Assembly (NCBI GenBank): GCA_963766935.1
Contig: CAVYBY010000012.1
Span: 70,500 to 134,499, forward strand
DNA: 64,000 bases
DNA from: CAVYBY01 sp963766935
GTDB lineage: Bacteria > Actinomycetota > UBA4738 > HRBIN12
Direction: 5' to 3'
Of this stretch, positions 56,828 through 64,000 are shown one piece after another. The position numbers and the translations under genes were made by a program. Each line of letters opens with the position of its first letter. Position 1 is the stretch's first letter. The notes under the pieces are model-generated. The model worked only from the letters and a program-made list of their open reading frames with translations. It did no database searches and had not been told where the DNA came from.

Positions 56828-57493
56828 TCAGGCCTCGCCGGGTGTGCCGCCGCCCGGATCGGCGTCGGCCTCGCCCGGAGCGCGCTCGTCGTCGAGCTGC
56901 TCGCCAAGCTTGTACCGGACGAACCGGCGCACCGCAACTTTCTCTCCGACGCGGGCACCCACCTCGTCGAGAAGCTGCTGGATGGTCTTCGAGTCGTCCT
57001 TCACATACGGCTGCTCCAATAGCACGTTGTCCTGGTAGAAGGCGTTGAGCTTTCCCTCCACCATCTTCTCCGCGACATGCTCCGGCTTGCCCGACGCCTT
57101 CGCCTGTTCCTCGAAGATCGAGCGCTCCGCCTCCACGAGTTCGGCGGGTACGTCCTCGCGGCGCAGATAGCTGGGACTCGCCGGGCTCGCGATGTGCAGG
57201 GCGACGTCCTTCGCCACCTGGCGGAAGTCGTCGAGCTTCGCGACGAAGTCCGTCTCGCAGTTGACCTCGACGAGGACGCCGACCGTGTTGTTGAAATGGA
57301 TGTACGCGTCGATGACGCCCTGGTCGGCCGCGCGCGACGCGCGCTTCTGCGCCTGGGCGAGCCCCTGCTCGCGCAAGAGCCGGACGGCCGCGTCGAAATC
57401 GCCTCCGGATGCCTCCAGCGCGCGCTTGCAGTCCATCATCCCCGCGCCGGTGGCGTCGCGAAGACGCTTGACCTCGCTTGCCGAGATGCTCAC
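56828..57493 (-). CDS. tsf: Translation elongation factor Ts
   Basis: A 221-residue EF-Ts. UBA-like start VKRLRDATGAGMMDCKRALE, then NTVGVLVEVNCETDFVAKLD, the conserved core of the dimerisation domain, and KIQQLLDE-like and KVAVRRFVRYKLGE segments of the shortened C-terminal half. GTG start overlaps the rpsB stop (GTGA). It ends in a short acidic Gly/Ala tail. Confidence 0.95.
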   Translation of the reverse strand: MSISASEVKRLRDATGAGMMDCKRALEASGGDFDAAVRLLREQGLAQAQKRASRAADQGVIDAYIHFNNTVGVLVEVNCETDFVAKLDDFRQVAKDVALHIASPASPSYLRREDVPAELVEAERSIFEEQAKASGKPEHVAEKMVEGKLNAFYQDNVLLEQPYVKDDSKTIQQLLDEVGARVGEKVAVRRFVRYKLGEQLDDERAPGEADADPGGGTPGEA

Positions 57494-58497
57494 GCCGGCT
57501 CCACGGCGGCGGGTTCCTCCGCAGTGGCTCCGGCGGCGGGCGGTTCCTCCGCAGTGGCTTCGGCGGCGGGCGGTTCCTCGACGATGGCGGGCGTCTCGTC
57601 GGGTGTCTCCTCGACGATCGCCGGAGTCTCGGCGGCGGGCTCCTCGGCCGGCGCAGGCGAAGGATCGTCCGGCTCGAAGACGGTGGAGGCCGCGATGGCC
57701 GCCGCGTCCTCGGCCGAGGGCACCTCGTCGACGACCGCGGGAGCCGCGGTCGGCTTGGGGCCGCGTGGGCCGGGAACCGTGCGCCGGGCCGCCTCGGCCG
57801 CGACCTCGTCCTTGACCATCCCGTAGCCCTCGGCGAGCGCATCCGCGACGACGCGGGTCACGAGACTGACCGCTCGGATCGCATCGTCGTTGCCGGGGAT
57901 GGCGTAGTCGACCTCGTCCGGATCGCAGTTCGTGTCGACGATCGCGATGATGGGAATGCCCAGCTTGCGGGCCTCGGTCACGGCGATGTGTTCCTTCTTC
58001 GTATCGATCACGAAGACCGCGTCGGGCAGCCGCTCGAGCGTCTTGATGCCGCCGAGGTTTCGCTGGAGCTTCTCGCGCTCGTGTCGAAGGCGGATGGCCT
58101 CCTTCTTCGGCAGGTAGTCGAGCGCCCCGGTCGTCTCCATCTCGCCGAGCTCGCGAAGACGCACGAGGCGCCGCGAGATGGTGGCGAAGTTGGTCAGCAT
58201 GCCGCCCAGCCAACGGACGTTCACGAACGGCATTCCGATGCGGGTGGCATGCTGCTCGACGACCTCCTGCGCCTGCTTCTTCGTGCCGATGAACAGCACG
58301 GTTCCGCGGCGGCGTCCGAGGTCGCGCACGAACGCGTGGGTCTCCTCCAGGCCGGCCAGGGACGCCTCGAGGTCGATGATGTAGATCCCGGAACGCTCCC
58401 CGAAAAGGAACCGCTGCATCTTCGGGTTCCACCGGCGTGTCTGGTGGCCGAAGTGCACGCCGGCCTCGAGGAGCTCCCGCCGGGTGACGACGGGCAT
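57490..58497 (-). CDS. rpsB: 30S ribosomal protein S2 with acidic repeat tail
   Basis: The 335-residue product has a full S2 core to about residue 235 (LLEAGVHFGHQTRRWNPKM, GTVLFIGTKKQAQEVV, PFVNVRWLGGMLTNF, PDAVFVIDTKKEHIAVTEAR, IPIIAIVDTNCDPDEVDYAI). A further 100 residues form an acidic Ala/Pro/Glu tail with ten-residue repeats (EEPPAAEATA). ATG at 58497 with AAAGGAGG upstream. The tail stays in frame and is unusual for S2. Confidence 0.96.
   Translation of the reverse strand: MPVVTRRELLEAGVHFGHQTRRWNPKMQRFLFGERSGIYIIDLEASLAGLEETHAFVRDLGRRRGTVLFIGTKKQAQEVVEQHATRIGMPFVNVRWLGGMLTNFATISRRLVRLRELGEMETTGALDYLPKKEAIRLRHEREKLQRNLGGIKTLERLPDAVFVIDTKKEHIAVTEARKLGIPIIAIVDTNCDPDEVDYAIPGNDDAIRAVSLVTRVVADALAEGYGMVKDEVAAEAARRTVPGPRGPKPTAAPAVVDEVPSAEDAAAIAASTVFEPDDPSPAPAEEPAAETPAIVEETPDETPAIVEEPPAAEATAEEPPAAGATAEEPAAVEPA
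57512..57571 (-). repeat. 30-bp tandem repeat in the rpsB tail
   Basis: Two 30-bp units (57512-57541 and 57542-57571) differ at one base and are followed by a partial third. Each encodes ten residues of the S2 tail. Confidence 0.8.
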
Positions 58498-58665
58498 GGG
58501 TGCCTCCTTTGCTCGGTTGTCTCCTCCCTCCGGTTCGTTCCGTTCCGGCCCGGCCTTGCGGCGCGGGACCCCGAATACGGTCCCCGGAGGTGTGTGCTCG
58601 GCACGCGGACGTGCCGGCGCGGCGAGTCTAGCAGGGGCGGCCGGTGCGGCCGGAGTCAGGCGGAG
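58498..58665 (-). promoter_or_regulatory. rpsB leader region
   Basis: A 168-base gap upstream of rpsB. It contains TAGACT as a possible -10 (58627-58632), a GGGACC/GGTCCC inverted repeat with an 8-base loop (about 58566-58586) and the Shine-Dalgarno site. An S2-controlled leader or a simple promoter could explain it; no gene is visible. Confidence 0.3.
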
Positions 58666-59648
58666 TCAGCGGGAGCGGCGCTTGCCGGCCGGGCGGCCCG
58701 GGCGGTTGCGGGCGGCGCCCCGCACCGGACGCGGCGGCGCCTCGGGAACCTCGCCGGCGATCGCCAGGTACCGAACCGCGAACGTCGCCATCACGCCCAC
58801 GTGCACCAGGTTGAGCGCGAACACGAGGAGCCACGCTCCGACGCTCGGGTTCACGCCGATCAGCTGGCCCGGGAGCCCCGGCACGAGCGGGATCGCGAAC
58901 GACGGGATGGCGTAGAGCGCGGCGAAGGTCAGGTTTCCGGTCCCCGGCATCCGGGCCGCGCGCACGGATCGCGACATCGCGTCGGACATCCTGCGACGCT
59001 CGACCAGGGCGATGATCGGCGCGAACGCGAACAACCACACCCCGACGACGAGCGTGCCGGGCAAAAGGAAGATGGCGAACCCGCCCCCCAGCACCTGCGC
59101 TCCGATCTGGCCGACGAGCAGGATCCCGAAGCAGGCGATGTTGGTTGCGAGCGCCGTCGGGGCCGCGCGGAGTCCCCTGACCAACGACCATGCGTTCGCC
59201 CGGCCGAGATGGAGCACGTCGACGATCATCGCGAACAGCGCGGTGGTGACGAGCGCCCTGATCGCCATGAAGAAGAAGATCGCGTAGAGGCCGCGCGCCG
59301 GACCCACAGCCGGCTCGCGAGCCCCCCGTCGAACGTCGTGCCGATCGGAGGAAGCGCGAGCGCGACCGAGAAGAGCTGAGCGAACGGACCCTCGAACCCC
59401 AGCGAGACCACGAGCAGCCAAACCCCCGCAACGACGCCGAGCACCGAACCGACGAGGACGGGTGACGAGGTGACCGAGAGCAGCCCGCGGGTGAACGCCG
59501 AGCGGACCGACGGCATGGTGCTCGAGCGTGGCCCCGGCTGGCGAAAGAACGAGTCCAGGATTCCACGCCGGGCCGGCGGGCCGCCCGACGACTTGCTCCC
59601 CAAAGCCCCGCCCTTGTAGCCACGGGGCTCATCCCGGCGGCGGCTCAC
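58666..59648 (-). CDS. Multi-pass membrane protein, unknown (one apparent frameshift)
   Basis: About 327 residues with a basic N-terminal tail and basic C-terminal tail (GRPAGKRRSR) and six or more membrane helices, for example LVGSVLGVVAGVWLLVVSLG, GLYAIFFFMAIRALVTTALF and LLPGTLVVGVWLFAFAPIIA. A shift near 59305 splits the frame between the first and later helices. No family recognised with certainty; the RxxSDAMSRSVRAARM segment recalls DUF-type proteins that resemble glycerophosphoryl-diester membrane domains. The start overlaps the stop of the PQQ protein gene by four bases, so the two are coupled. Confidence 0.65.
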
Positions 59649-61156
59649 GGTTCCGGCTCCTCGTCCGCATCCGCGGCGCCGGCCTCGTCGCCGGTCTCCC
59701 CGTCACTCACGCCGGCCCCGAGCGGTCCGAGGCGGCGAAGGAGCGGCCTGCTGAGGAAGACGACCGCGAACCCGAGCGGGATGGCGGCCGCCGCCAGCCA
59801 GCCGAAGAGCCGAGCGGGATCGACGACCGTCGGAGACACCTCGCGGACGAGGACACCGGCGGGATCCGTCGAGTACGCAACCAGACCGGGCCGGCCCCCA
59901 CCACGGACGGCGAGCATCCGGTCGCCGGCGACGGCGAGCGAACGAAGGAGCGGGCCGGTCCCGCTCTTCCATACGAGATCCCCCGATGCCAGGTCGATCG
60001 CCACGACCCGGCCACGATCGGTCGTCAGCATCACGTCGTCGGGTCCGACGACCGGTGTGCCCCGCAGCACGACCTCGTTGAGCGCGAAATCCCAGACTCG
60101 GTTGCCGGTGTCCGGTGCGAGCCGGTAGACCTCGCCCTGGTAGTCCACGACGACGATGGCCTCGTCCGAACCCGCCGCGATGCCGAGCGGGCTGACCGGG
60201 GCGGTCAACCGCGTCGACCACAGCTCCGAGCCGTCGGCGAGATCGAGCGCGTGCACCTCATCGTCGTTGAACGGTGCGACGACGAGGTCCCCGACGATGG
60301 CCGGCGCCGTCGCGACGGTCGCGTTCAGCTTCGGGGCGAAGCTCCAGCGCTGCTCTCCGTCGTCGAGGCCGAGCGCGATGATGTGCGCGAGCGTCGATGT
60401 GTCGCCCTGAACGGCGACCACGAGGAGGCCGCCGCCGGCCGCGAGCGGACGCGCAACGATCCCATCGAGCTCTTTTCTCCACGTCTCCTCGCCGGTTGCC
60501 ACGTCGACCGCGACGATCTCGCCGCTCGAATCGCCCACGTACGCGGTTCCGCCGGCGACCGTGACGCCGGTGCAGCTGACGTCTTTGAGGTCCACCGTCC
60601 AGGACCGCGTGTCCCCACCGAGCGGAATCGCGACGACGTGCGAGCTGACGTCCTCACCCGCGTCCGACGGCGCGCAAACGGGCGTGACGGAGGCGGAGGT
60701 AGATGTCGCGGTGGCGGCGGCGACTCGCGCGCCCTCGGTGAACACGACGACGGGCTTGCCCTTGACGGTCGCGATCGCCGGCGGGACCGACGGACCGAGG
60801 TCCCGCGTCGTCTCCCATCCCTTCTCGCCGCCGGCCAGTCCCACCGAAACGACGTCGGTCGGGCCGACGGCAACCGCCGTGTCCGAGGTGGCGACGGGGG
60901 GCGAGAGCCCGTTTTGCTTCTCGGGGCCCCCGAGCTCGAACGGCGCGGACCACGCCAGCCGGAACGGCGGAGCCGGCGCATCGGTGGCCGCCCCGGGATG
61001 GCCCTCGCCACCCTGGAACTGGGTCCAGCCGGCGGCGGTCTGGGCGACCGCGGGGCCGGCCCACGCCGAGAGGATCGCGCCCAGCACGAAGACCATGCAC
61101 GCCCGACGACCGCGGCGAGCACCGCCAGCCTCGTCGTAGTGGTGGGGCGCGTCCAA
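59645..61156 (-). CDS. Exported PQQ-type beta-propeller protein with C-terminal membrane anchor
   Basis: A 503-residue protein: signal sequence (MVFVLGAILSAWAGPAVA), PQQ/quinoprotein-like repeats such as GTAYVGDSSGEIVAVDVATG, EVHALDLADGSELWSTRL and GRVVAIDLASGDLVWKSG, and a C-terminal membrane helix (LFGWLAAAAIPLGFAVVFLS) with an acidic cytoplasmic tail. It is likely a surface-anchored propeller of unknown binding role, not an enzyme. TTG at 61156 is preferred from a TAGGAT box eight bases upstream; ATG 61096 would give a shorter signal peptide. Confidence 0.8.
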   Translation of the reverse strand: MDAPHHYDEAGGARRGRRACMVFVLGAILSAWAGPAVAQTAAGWTQFQGGEGHPGAATDAPAPPFRLAWSAPFELGGPEKQNGLSPPVATSDTAVAVGPTDVVSVGLAGGEKGWETTRDLGPSVPPAIATVKGKPVVVFTEGARVAAATATSTSASVTPVCAPSDAGEDVSSHVVAIPLGGDTRSWTVDLKDVSCTGVTVAGGTAYVGDSSGEIVAVDVATGEETWRKELDGIVARPLAAGGGLLVVAVQGDTSTLAHIIALGLDDGEQRWSFAPKLNATVATAPAIVGDLVVAPFNDDEVHALDLADGSELWSTRLTAPVSPLGIAAGSDEAIVVVDYQGEVYRLAPDTGNRVWDFALNEVVLRGTPVVGPDDVMLTTDRGRVVAIDLASGDLVWKSGTGPLLRSLAVAGDRMLAVRGGGRPGLVAYSTDPAGVLVREVSPTVVDPARLFGWLAAAAIPLGFAVVFLSRPLLRRLGPLGAGVSDGETGDEAGAADADEEPEP

Positions 61157-61164
61157 CGCCGCGC

Positions 61165-61170
61165 ATCCTA
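61165..61170 (-). promoter_or_regulatory. -10 box of the PQQ-protein gene
   Basis: TAGGAT on the minus strand, eight bases before the TTG at 61156. Confidence 0.35.
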
Positions 61171-61204
61171 CCCGGCAGGTGGTCGGCCGGCGGGCCCCGC
61201 CCCC

Positions 61205-61705
61205 TCATCCCGCGAGGTGCAGCGGCGCGAGCCGGATCAGGTCGCTCACGTCGACCGGCCCGAGGTAGATCATCGGATCCACGTACGCGTCCCCGGCCCG
61301 GACCCCGAAGTGCAGACACGCCCGCGCATCCCCGGGATGGCATCCGCCCGACCACGCCACGACCGTCCCCGCCGACACCCGATCCCCCGCGTGTGCGACG
61401 AGTCCGGACAACCAGGAGTAGGAGGAGCGCAACCCCCCGCCGTGGTCGATCGTGAGGAACAGCGATCCCGCCACGGTCCCGGCAAAGGTGACGACGCCGG
61501 GCGCCGGAGCGCGAACCGGGGTCCCGCTCGGGGCGCCGATGTCGATGCCCCGGTGACCCGGTCCGAACGGAGACGCCGGCGCGACGAAGGGACGGATCAC
61601 GGGTCCCGCGACCGGCCACGCCCAGCGGCCGGCGGCGGTCGCGGTCCCCGACCAGAGCGCCACGGCAACGATGCCGAGGACGACGACCCTTCCGGCGCGA
61701 AGCAC
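61205..61705 (-). CDS. Secreted M23-family peptidase
   Basis: A 166-residue LytM-type protein with a signal peptide (VVVLGIVAVALWSGTATA). The metal motifs are HRGIDIGAPSG (HxxxD) and LHFGVR (HxH-type position), with GVVTFAGTVAG and LTIDHGGGLRSSYSWL in between. It probably cleaves peptidoglycan cross-links. Its position by rpsB-tsf and xerC is conserved in actinobacteria. GTG start. Confidence 0.9.
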   Translation of the reverse strand: MLRAGRVVVLGIVAVALWSGTATAAGRWAWPVAGPVIRPFVAPASPFGPGHRGIDIGAPSGTPVRAPAPGVVTFAGTVAGSLFLTIDHGGGLRSSYSWLSGLVAHAGDRVSAGTVVAWSGGCHPGDARACLHFGVRAGDAYVDPMIYLGPVDVSDLIRLAPLHLAG

Positions 61706-61739
61706 GACTCGACGCTACGCGGCCATCGAGCGCGGCGCC

Positions 61740-61753
61740 GTGACGCGCGTCAC
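61740..61753. promoter_or_regulatory. Perfect 14-bp palindrome between whiG and the M23 gene
   Basis: GTGACGCGCGTCAC is its own complement and lies 34 bases upstream of the M23 start. It may be an operator or, with the neighbouring CTCCC/GGGAG inverted repeat, part of a stem at the end of the whiG transcript. Confidence 0.35.
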
Positions 61754-61790
61754 TCCCGGAGGGAGAAACAACCAAGGAACGGGAGCCGGG

Positions 61791-62630
61791 TCAGTCGAAC
61801 TCGGAGAGCTGACCCCGGAGGCCGGAGACGGCCTTCGTGTGGATCTGGCAGATCCGCGACTCGGTGACGCCGAGGATCTCGCCGATCTCCGCCAGCGTGA
61901 GCCCCTCGAAGTAGTAGAGGGTGACGACGATCTTCTCGCGCTCGGACAGCGAGTTGATGGCGGCGGCCAGCAGGCCGCGGGTCTCCTGACTCTCGAGGCC
62001 GAGCGTCGGGTCGAGCCCCTTGTCGGCAAGGGTCTCGACGAGCGAGACCTGCCCGCTCCGATCCGAGCCGCTGGACACGGTCTCGTCGAGCGCGAGCACC
62101 GAGACGAACGAGATCTGCGAAGCCACCTCGTGCAGCTCCGATAGCGTCATCCCGAGCCGCTCGGCAAGCTCGCGCTCCGTGGGCTGGCGCTTGAGCATCG
62201 CCTCGAGGTCGGCCAGCGCCTTCTCGATCTCGCGCTGCTTGAACCGGACCGACCGCGGCACCCAGTCCATCGCGCGGAGCTCGTCGATGATCGCGCCGCG
62301 GATTCGCGGGATGGCGTACGTCTCGAACTTGTTGCCGCGGCCCGGCTCGAACTTCCCGAGCGCGTCCATCAGACCGAACATGCCGTAGGAGACGAGGTCG
62401 GCTTGCTCGACGCTCGAGGGGAGACCGGTCGCCACCCTGCTCGCCACGTACTTCACGAGCGGCGCGTAGTGAAGGATCAGCTTCTCGCGCGCACCGGCGT
62501 CCCCGCCGCCCTTGAACTCGTGCCAGATGCGCCCGAGCTCGTCGTCGACATGCGGGGGAACGGTGATGACGTTGGACGCCGCCCGGCCGCGGCTCTTGGC
62601 GGGAACCTTGGTTGCCTTCGCTTTTGCCAC
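61791..62630 (-). CDS. whiG: FliA/WhiG-type RNA polymerase sigma factor
   Basis: A 279-residue sigma-70 group 3 factor. Region 2 (LVKYVASRVATGLPSSVEQA, DLVSYGMFGLMDALGKFEPG, YAIPRIRGAIIDELR-type stretch), region 3 (WVPRSVRFKQREIEKALADL) and region 4 (LSEREKIVVTLYYFEGLTLA with helix-turn-helix up to ESRICQIHTKAV) are intact. In streptomycetes WhiG controls sporulation, in flagellated bacteria FliA controls motility; nothing here shows which regulon it serves. It directly follows the xerC stop. Confidence 0.93.
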   Translation of the reverse strand: MAKAKATKVPAKSRGRAASNVITVPPHVDDELGRIWHEFKGGGDAGAREKLILHYAPLVKYVASRVATGLPSSVEQADLVSYGMFGLMDALGKFEPGRGNKFETYAIPRIRGAIIDELRAMDWVPRSVRFKQREIEKALADLEAMLKRQPTERELAERLGMTLSELHEVASQISFVSVLALDETVSSGSDRSGQVSLVETLADKGLDPTLGLESQETRGLLAAAINSLSEREKIVVTLYYFEGLTLAEIGEILGVTESRICQIHTKAVSGLRGQLSEFD

Positions 62631-63578
62631 TCAGGCCCTCGGGTGGCTCTGCTCGTACGCCTCGAAGAGCCGGCGCCGGGTCACGTGGGTGTATCGCTGG
62701 GTCGTCGCCACGCTCGCGTGGCCGAGGAGCTCTTGGACTGCGCGGATGTCGGCTCCTCCTTCCAGCAAGTGCGTCGCGAAGGTGTGCCGCAGGGTATGGG
62801 GCGTGACGCGGCGTCCCGGCAGCAGCACTCCAGCGTAGCGCCCAACCATGGCCCGGATATCCCGGACCCCCAGGGGGTGGCGGCGCCGGTTGAAGAACAA
62901 GGTGTCCGAAGCCCCCTCGGGGGCGAGCTCGGCCCGGCCCCGGCGGACCCAGTCCCCCACCGCGGCGGCGGCCAGCCGCGACATCGGGACCTCCCGTTCC
63001 TTCGAGCCCTTGCCCAGGACGAGGACCCGGCGCCGCTTCAGATCGATCCGGTCGAGCGTGAGCCCGGCGACCTCGCCGACCCGCAGCCCGGATCCGTAGA
63101 GCAGCTCGAGGACGGCTCGGTCTCGAAGCGCGATCGCCCTGGGCAGGCGCGTCTCCTCGTCCGCCGGAGCTTCGCCGTCCTCGTCCGGCGGCGCCTCGAC
63201 CAGATCGGCGGCCTCCCGCGGACGAAGGACCGAGGGAAGGCGGTTCACGACCTTGGGCCGTCCGAGCAGGATCGACGGGTCGGGGTCGACGTGGCCCTCA
63301 CCGGCCGCCCACCGATAGAAGGTGTGGATCGCCCCGACGCGTCTGGCGATCGAGGCGCGCGCGTAACCGAGCGTGTGCTCGTGCGCCAGGAACCGGCGGA
63401 GCTCGCGATACGACGTCGTCCGCAGGGACGACCGGTTCCGGTTCAGAAACGACGCCAGGTGTTCCAGATCCCGGCGATAGGCGGTCACCGTGTTCGGCGA
63501 CAGCCGCCGCTCCTGGGCGATGTGCGCGGCGAAGCCGTCGATCAGCTCGTGCTCGGACTGGGGAAGGTCCAGGGTCAC
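62631..63578 (-). CDS. xerC: Site-specific tyrosine recombinase XerC/XerD
   Basis: A 315-residue recombinase resolving chromosome dimers at dif. N-terminal SAM-like domain (LSPNTVTAYRRDLEHLASFL, YARASIARRVGAIHTFYRW) and the catalytic residues: Arg in LLYGSGLRVGEVAGL, Lys in VLVLGKGSKEREVP, the HxxR of TPHTLRHTFATHLLEGG, His in LLGHASVATTQRY and the nucleophile Tyr of QRYTHV. GTG 63578 gives the usual length; a TTG at 63662 would add 28 residues. ftsK lies in this window as well. Confidence 0.92.
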   Translation of the reverse strand: MTLDLPQSEHELIDGFAAHIAQERRLSPNTVTAYRRDLEHLASFLNRNRSSLRTTSYRELRRFLAHEHTLGYARASIARRVGAIHTFYRWAAGEGHVDPDPSILLGRPKVVNRLPSVLRPREAADLVEAPPDEDGEAPADEETRLPRAIALRDRAVLELLYGSGLRVGEVAGLTLDRIDLKRRRVLVLGKGSKEREVPMSRLAAAAVGDWVRRGRAELAPEGASDTLFFNRRRHPLGVRDIRAMVGRYAGVLLPGRRVTPHTLRHTFATHLLEGGADIRAVQELLGHASVATTQRYTHVTRRRLFEAYEQSHPRA

Positions 63579-63673
63579 GCCGTCGCCCTTCGGACTCGAC
63601 AAGGTTTCCCGGCGGAAGGATCCGGGCCCAACCTGTGTACCAGGGGGAACCACCCGTAGCAAGAACGCGCAGG

Positions 63674-64000
63674 TCAGGCCGGAGTCGGGGCCTCCTCCGA
63701 CGACGGCGGATCTTCGTCGGCCGCATCTCTGGCGGCATACGTCGCCTCGTACCTGCCGCCCCGGCCGCGAACGAGGTCTCGCACCTCCAACCGGATCAAG
63801 GCGGCGAGCACCTCCGGGATCGAGAGCCCGGCCTGCCTGGCGATCGCATCCGGGAGCGAGACCCGGCCGACCGCGAGAAGCACGCGTCGCTCGTCGCCCT
63901 CCAAGTCCGGCGGGGGCGCAGCGACGACGCCGGCCGCGATGTCCAGATCCTCGAGCAGATCGTCGGCCCCGCGAATCATCGTCGCGCCGTCGCGGATCAT
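63674..64000 (-). CDS. dprA: DNA-processing protein DprA, C-terminal end (cut by window edge)
   Basis: The last 108 codons of a gene that continues past the right edge. The text RDGATMIRGADDLLEDL matches the end of the DprA Rossmann domain, followed by a winged-helix C-terminal domain (LLAVGRVSLPDAIARQAGLS, EVLAALIRLEVRDLVRG). DprA loads RecA on incoming single strands. The position before xerC and whiG supports the call. The start codon is outside the window. Confidence 0.8.
   Translation of the reverse strand: MIRDGATMIRGADDLLEDLDIAAGVVAAPPPDLEGDERRVLLAVGRVSLPDAIARQAGLSIPEVLAALIRLEVRDLVRGRGGRYEATYAARDAADEDPPSSEEAPTPA

Noticed and set aside
57490..58497. Separate small gene in the rpsB tail
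   Set aside because: The tail is in frame with S2, lacks its own start signal and is made of acidic repeats.

Overview
The window reads as GC-rich chromosomal DNA of an uncultured member of the Actinomycetota. The evidence is gene order plus signals. The run hflX-dapF-miaA-miaB-recX-recA-ftsK-rnj-dapA-dapB-M16-pnp-rpsO-ribF-truB-rbfA-infB-nusA-rimP-proS-ispG-rseP-dxr-cdsA-frr-pyrH-tsf-rpsB-M23-whiG-xerC-dprA is the conserved actinobacterial (for example mycobacterial) order. A perfect Gram-positive-type LexA box lies upstream of recA, many transcripts look leaderless, and a WhiG/FliA-type sigma factor is present. An rny (RNase Y) gene and an Escherichia coli-style DapD argue against a typical mycobacterium or streptomycete and suggest a deeper-branching class (inference).

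Layout, left to right. Positions 1-8287: hflX (cut by the edge), dapD-dapC-dapE-dapF (succinylase branch of diaminopimelate/lysine synthesis), miaA, miaB and rny, all leftward in an overlapping operon. 8550-14067: recX, recA carrying an intein, thpR, cinA and a RodZ-like membrane HTH protein. 14135-15143: two small rightward genes. 15153-24080: ftsK, rnj, dapA, then pduO (rightward), an Eis-family acetyltransferase, dapB and an M16 peptidase. 24077-27911: pnp, rpsO, ribF. 27989-32976 is the main accessory block: an orphan glycine-betaine-type binding lipoprotein, a fusion of a catalytically degenerate PAP2 domain to a kinase-like domain, a small lipoprotein, an intact PAP2 phosphatase and a convergent YbhN-type flippase-like protein. 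33040-41533: truB, a DHH phosphoesterase, rbfA, ylxP, infB, ylxR, nusA, rimP, proS. 41574-47731 is a second accessory block: two tandem secreted seven-repeat RCC1 propellers with a long leader, trpE-trpG, a TIGR03086-type protein and an unrecognised secreted protein. 47804-58497: ispG, yjbQ, a two-component system, rseP, dxr, cdsA with a long acidic N-terminal extension, frr, pyrH, tsf, rpsB. 58666-64000: a membrane protein, a PQQ-type propeller, an M23 peptidase, whiG, xerC and the 3' end of dprA.

Functionally the window holds the whole lysine/DAP branch except aspartate kinase/semialdehyde dehydrogenase (dapA, B, C, D, E, F), MEP-pathway steps (dxr, ispG), a translation initiation and ribosome-maturation operon, RNA decay (RNase Y, RNase J, PNPase), SOS recombination and a lipid-related accessory cluster. 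No tRNA, rRNA, CRISPR array, insertion sequence or gene-free stretch longer than 300 bases was found.

Two cautions apply. Many strongly conserved genes contain single-base frameshifts (miaA, miaB, rny, the recA intein, thpR, cinA, the rodZ-like gene, rnj, dapB, the flippase, trpE, the membrane protein at 58.7-59.6 kb). The residues on both sides of each shift stay conserved, so these look like consensus or sequencing errors rather than gene decay, and I annotate the full reconstructed spans. Start codons are often GTG or TTG and several were chosen from an upstream TANNNT box or Shine-Dalgarno site.
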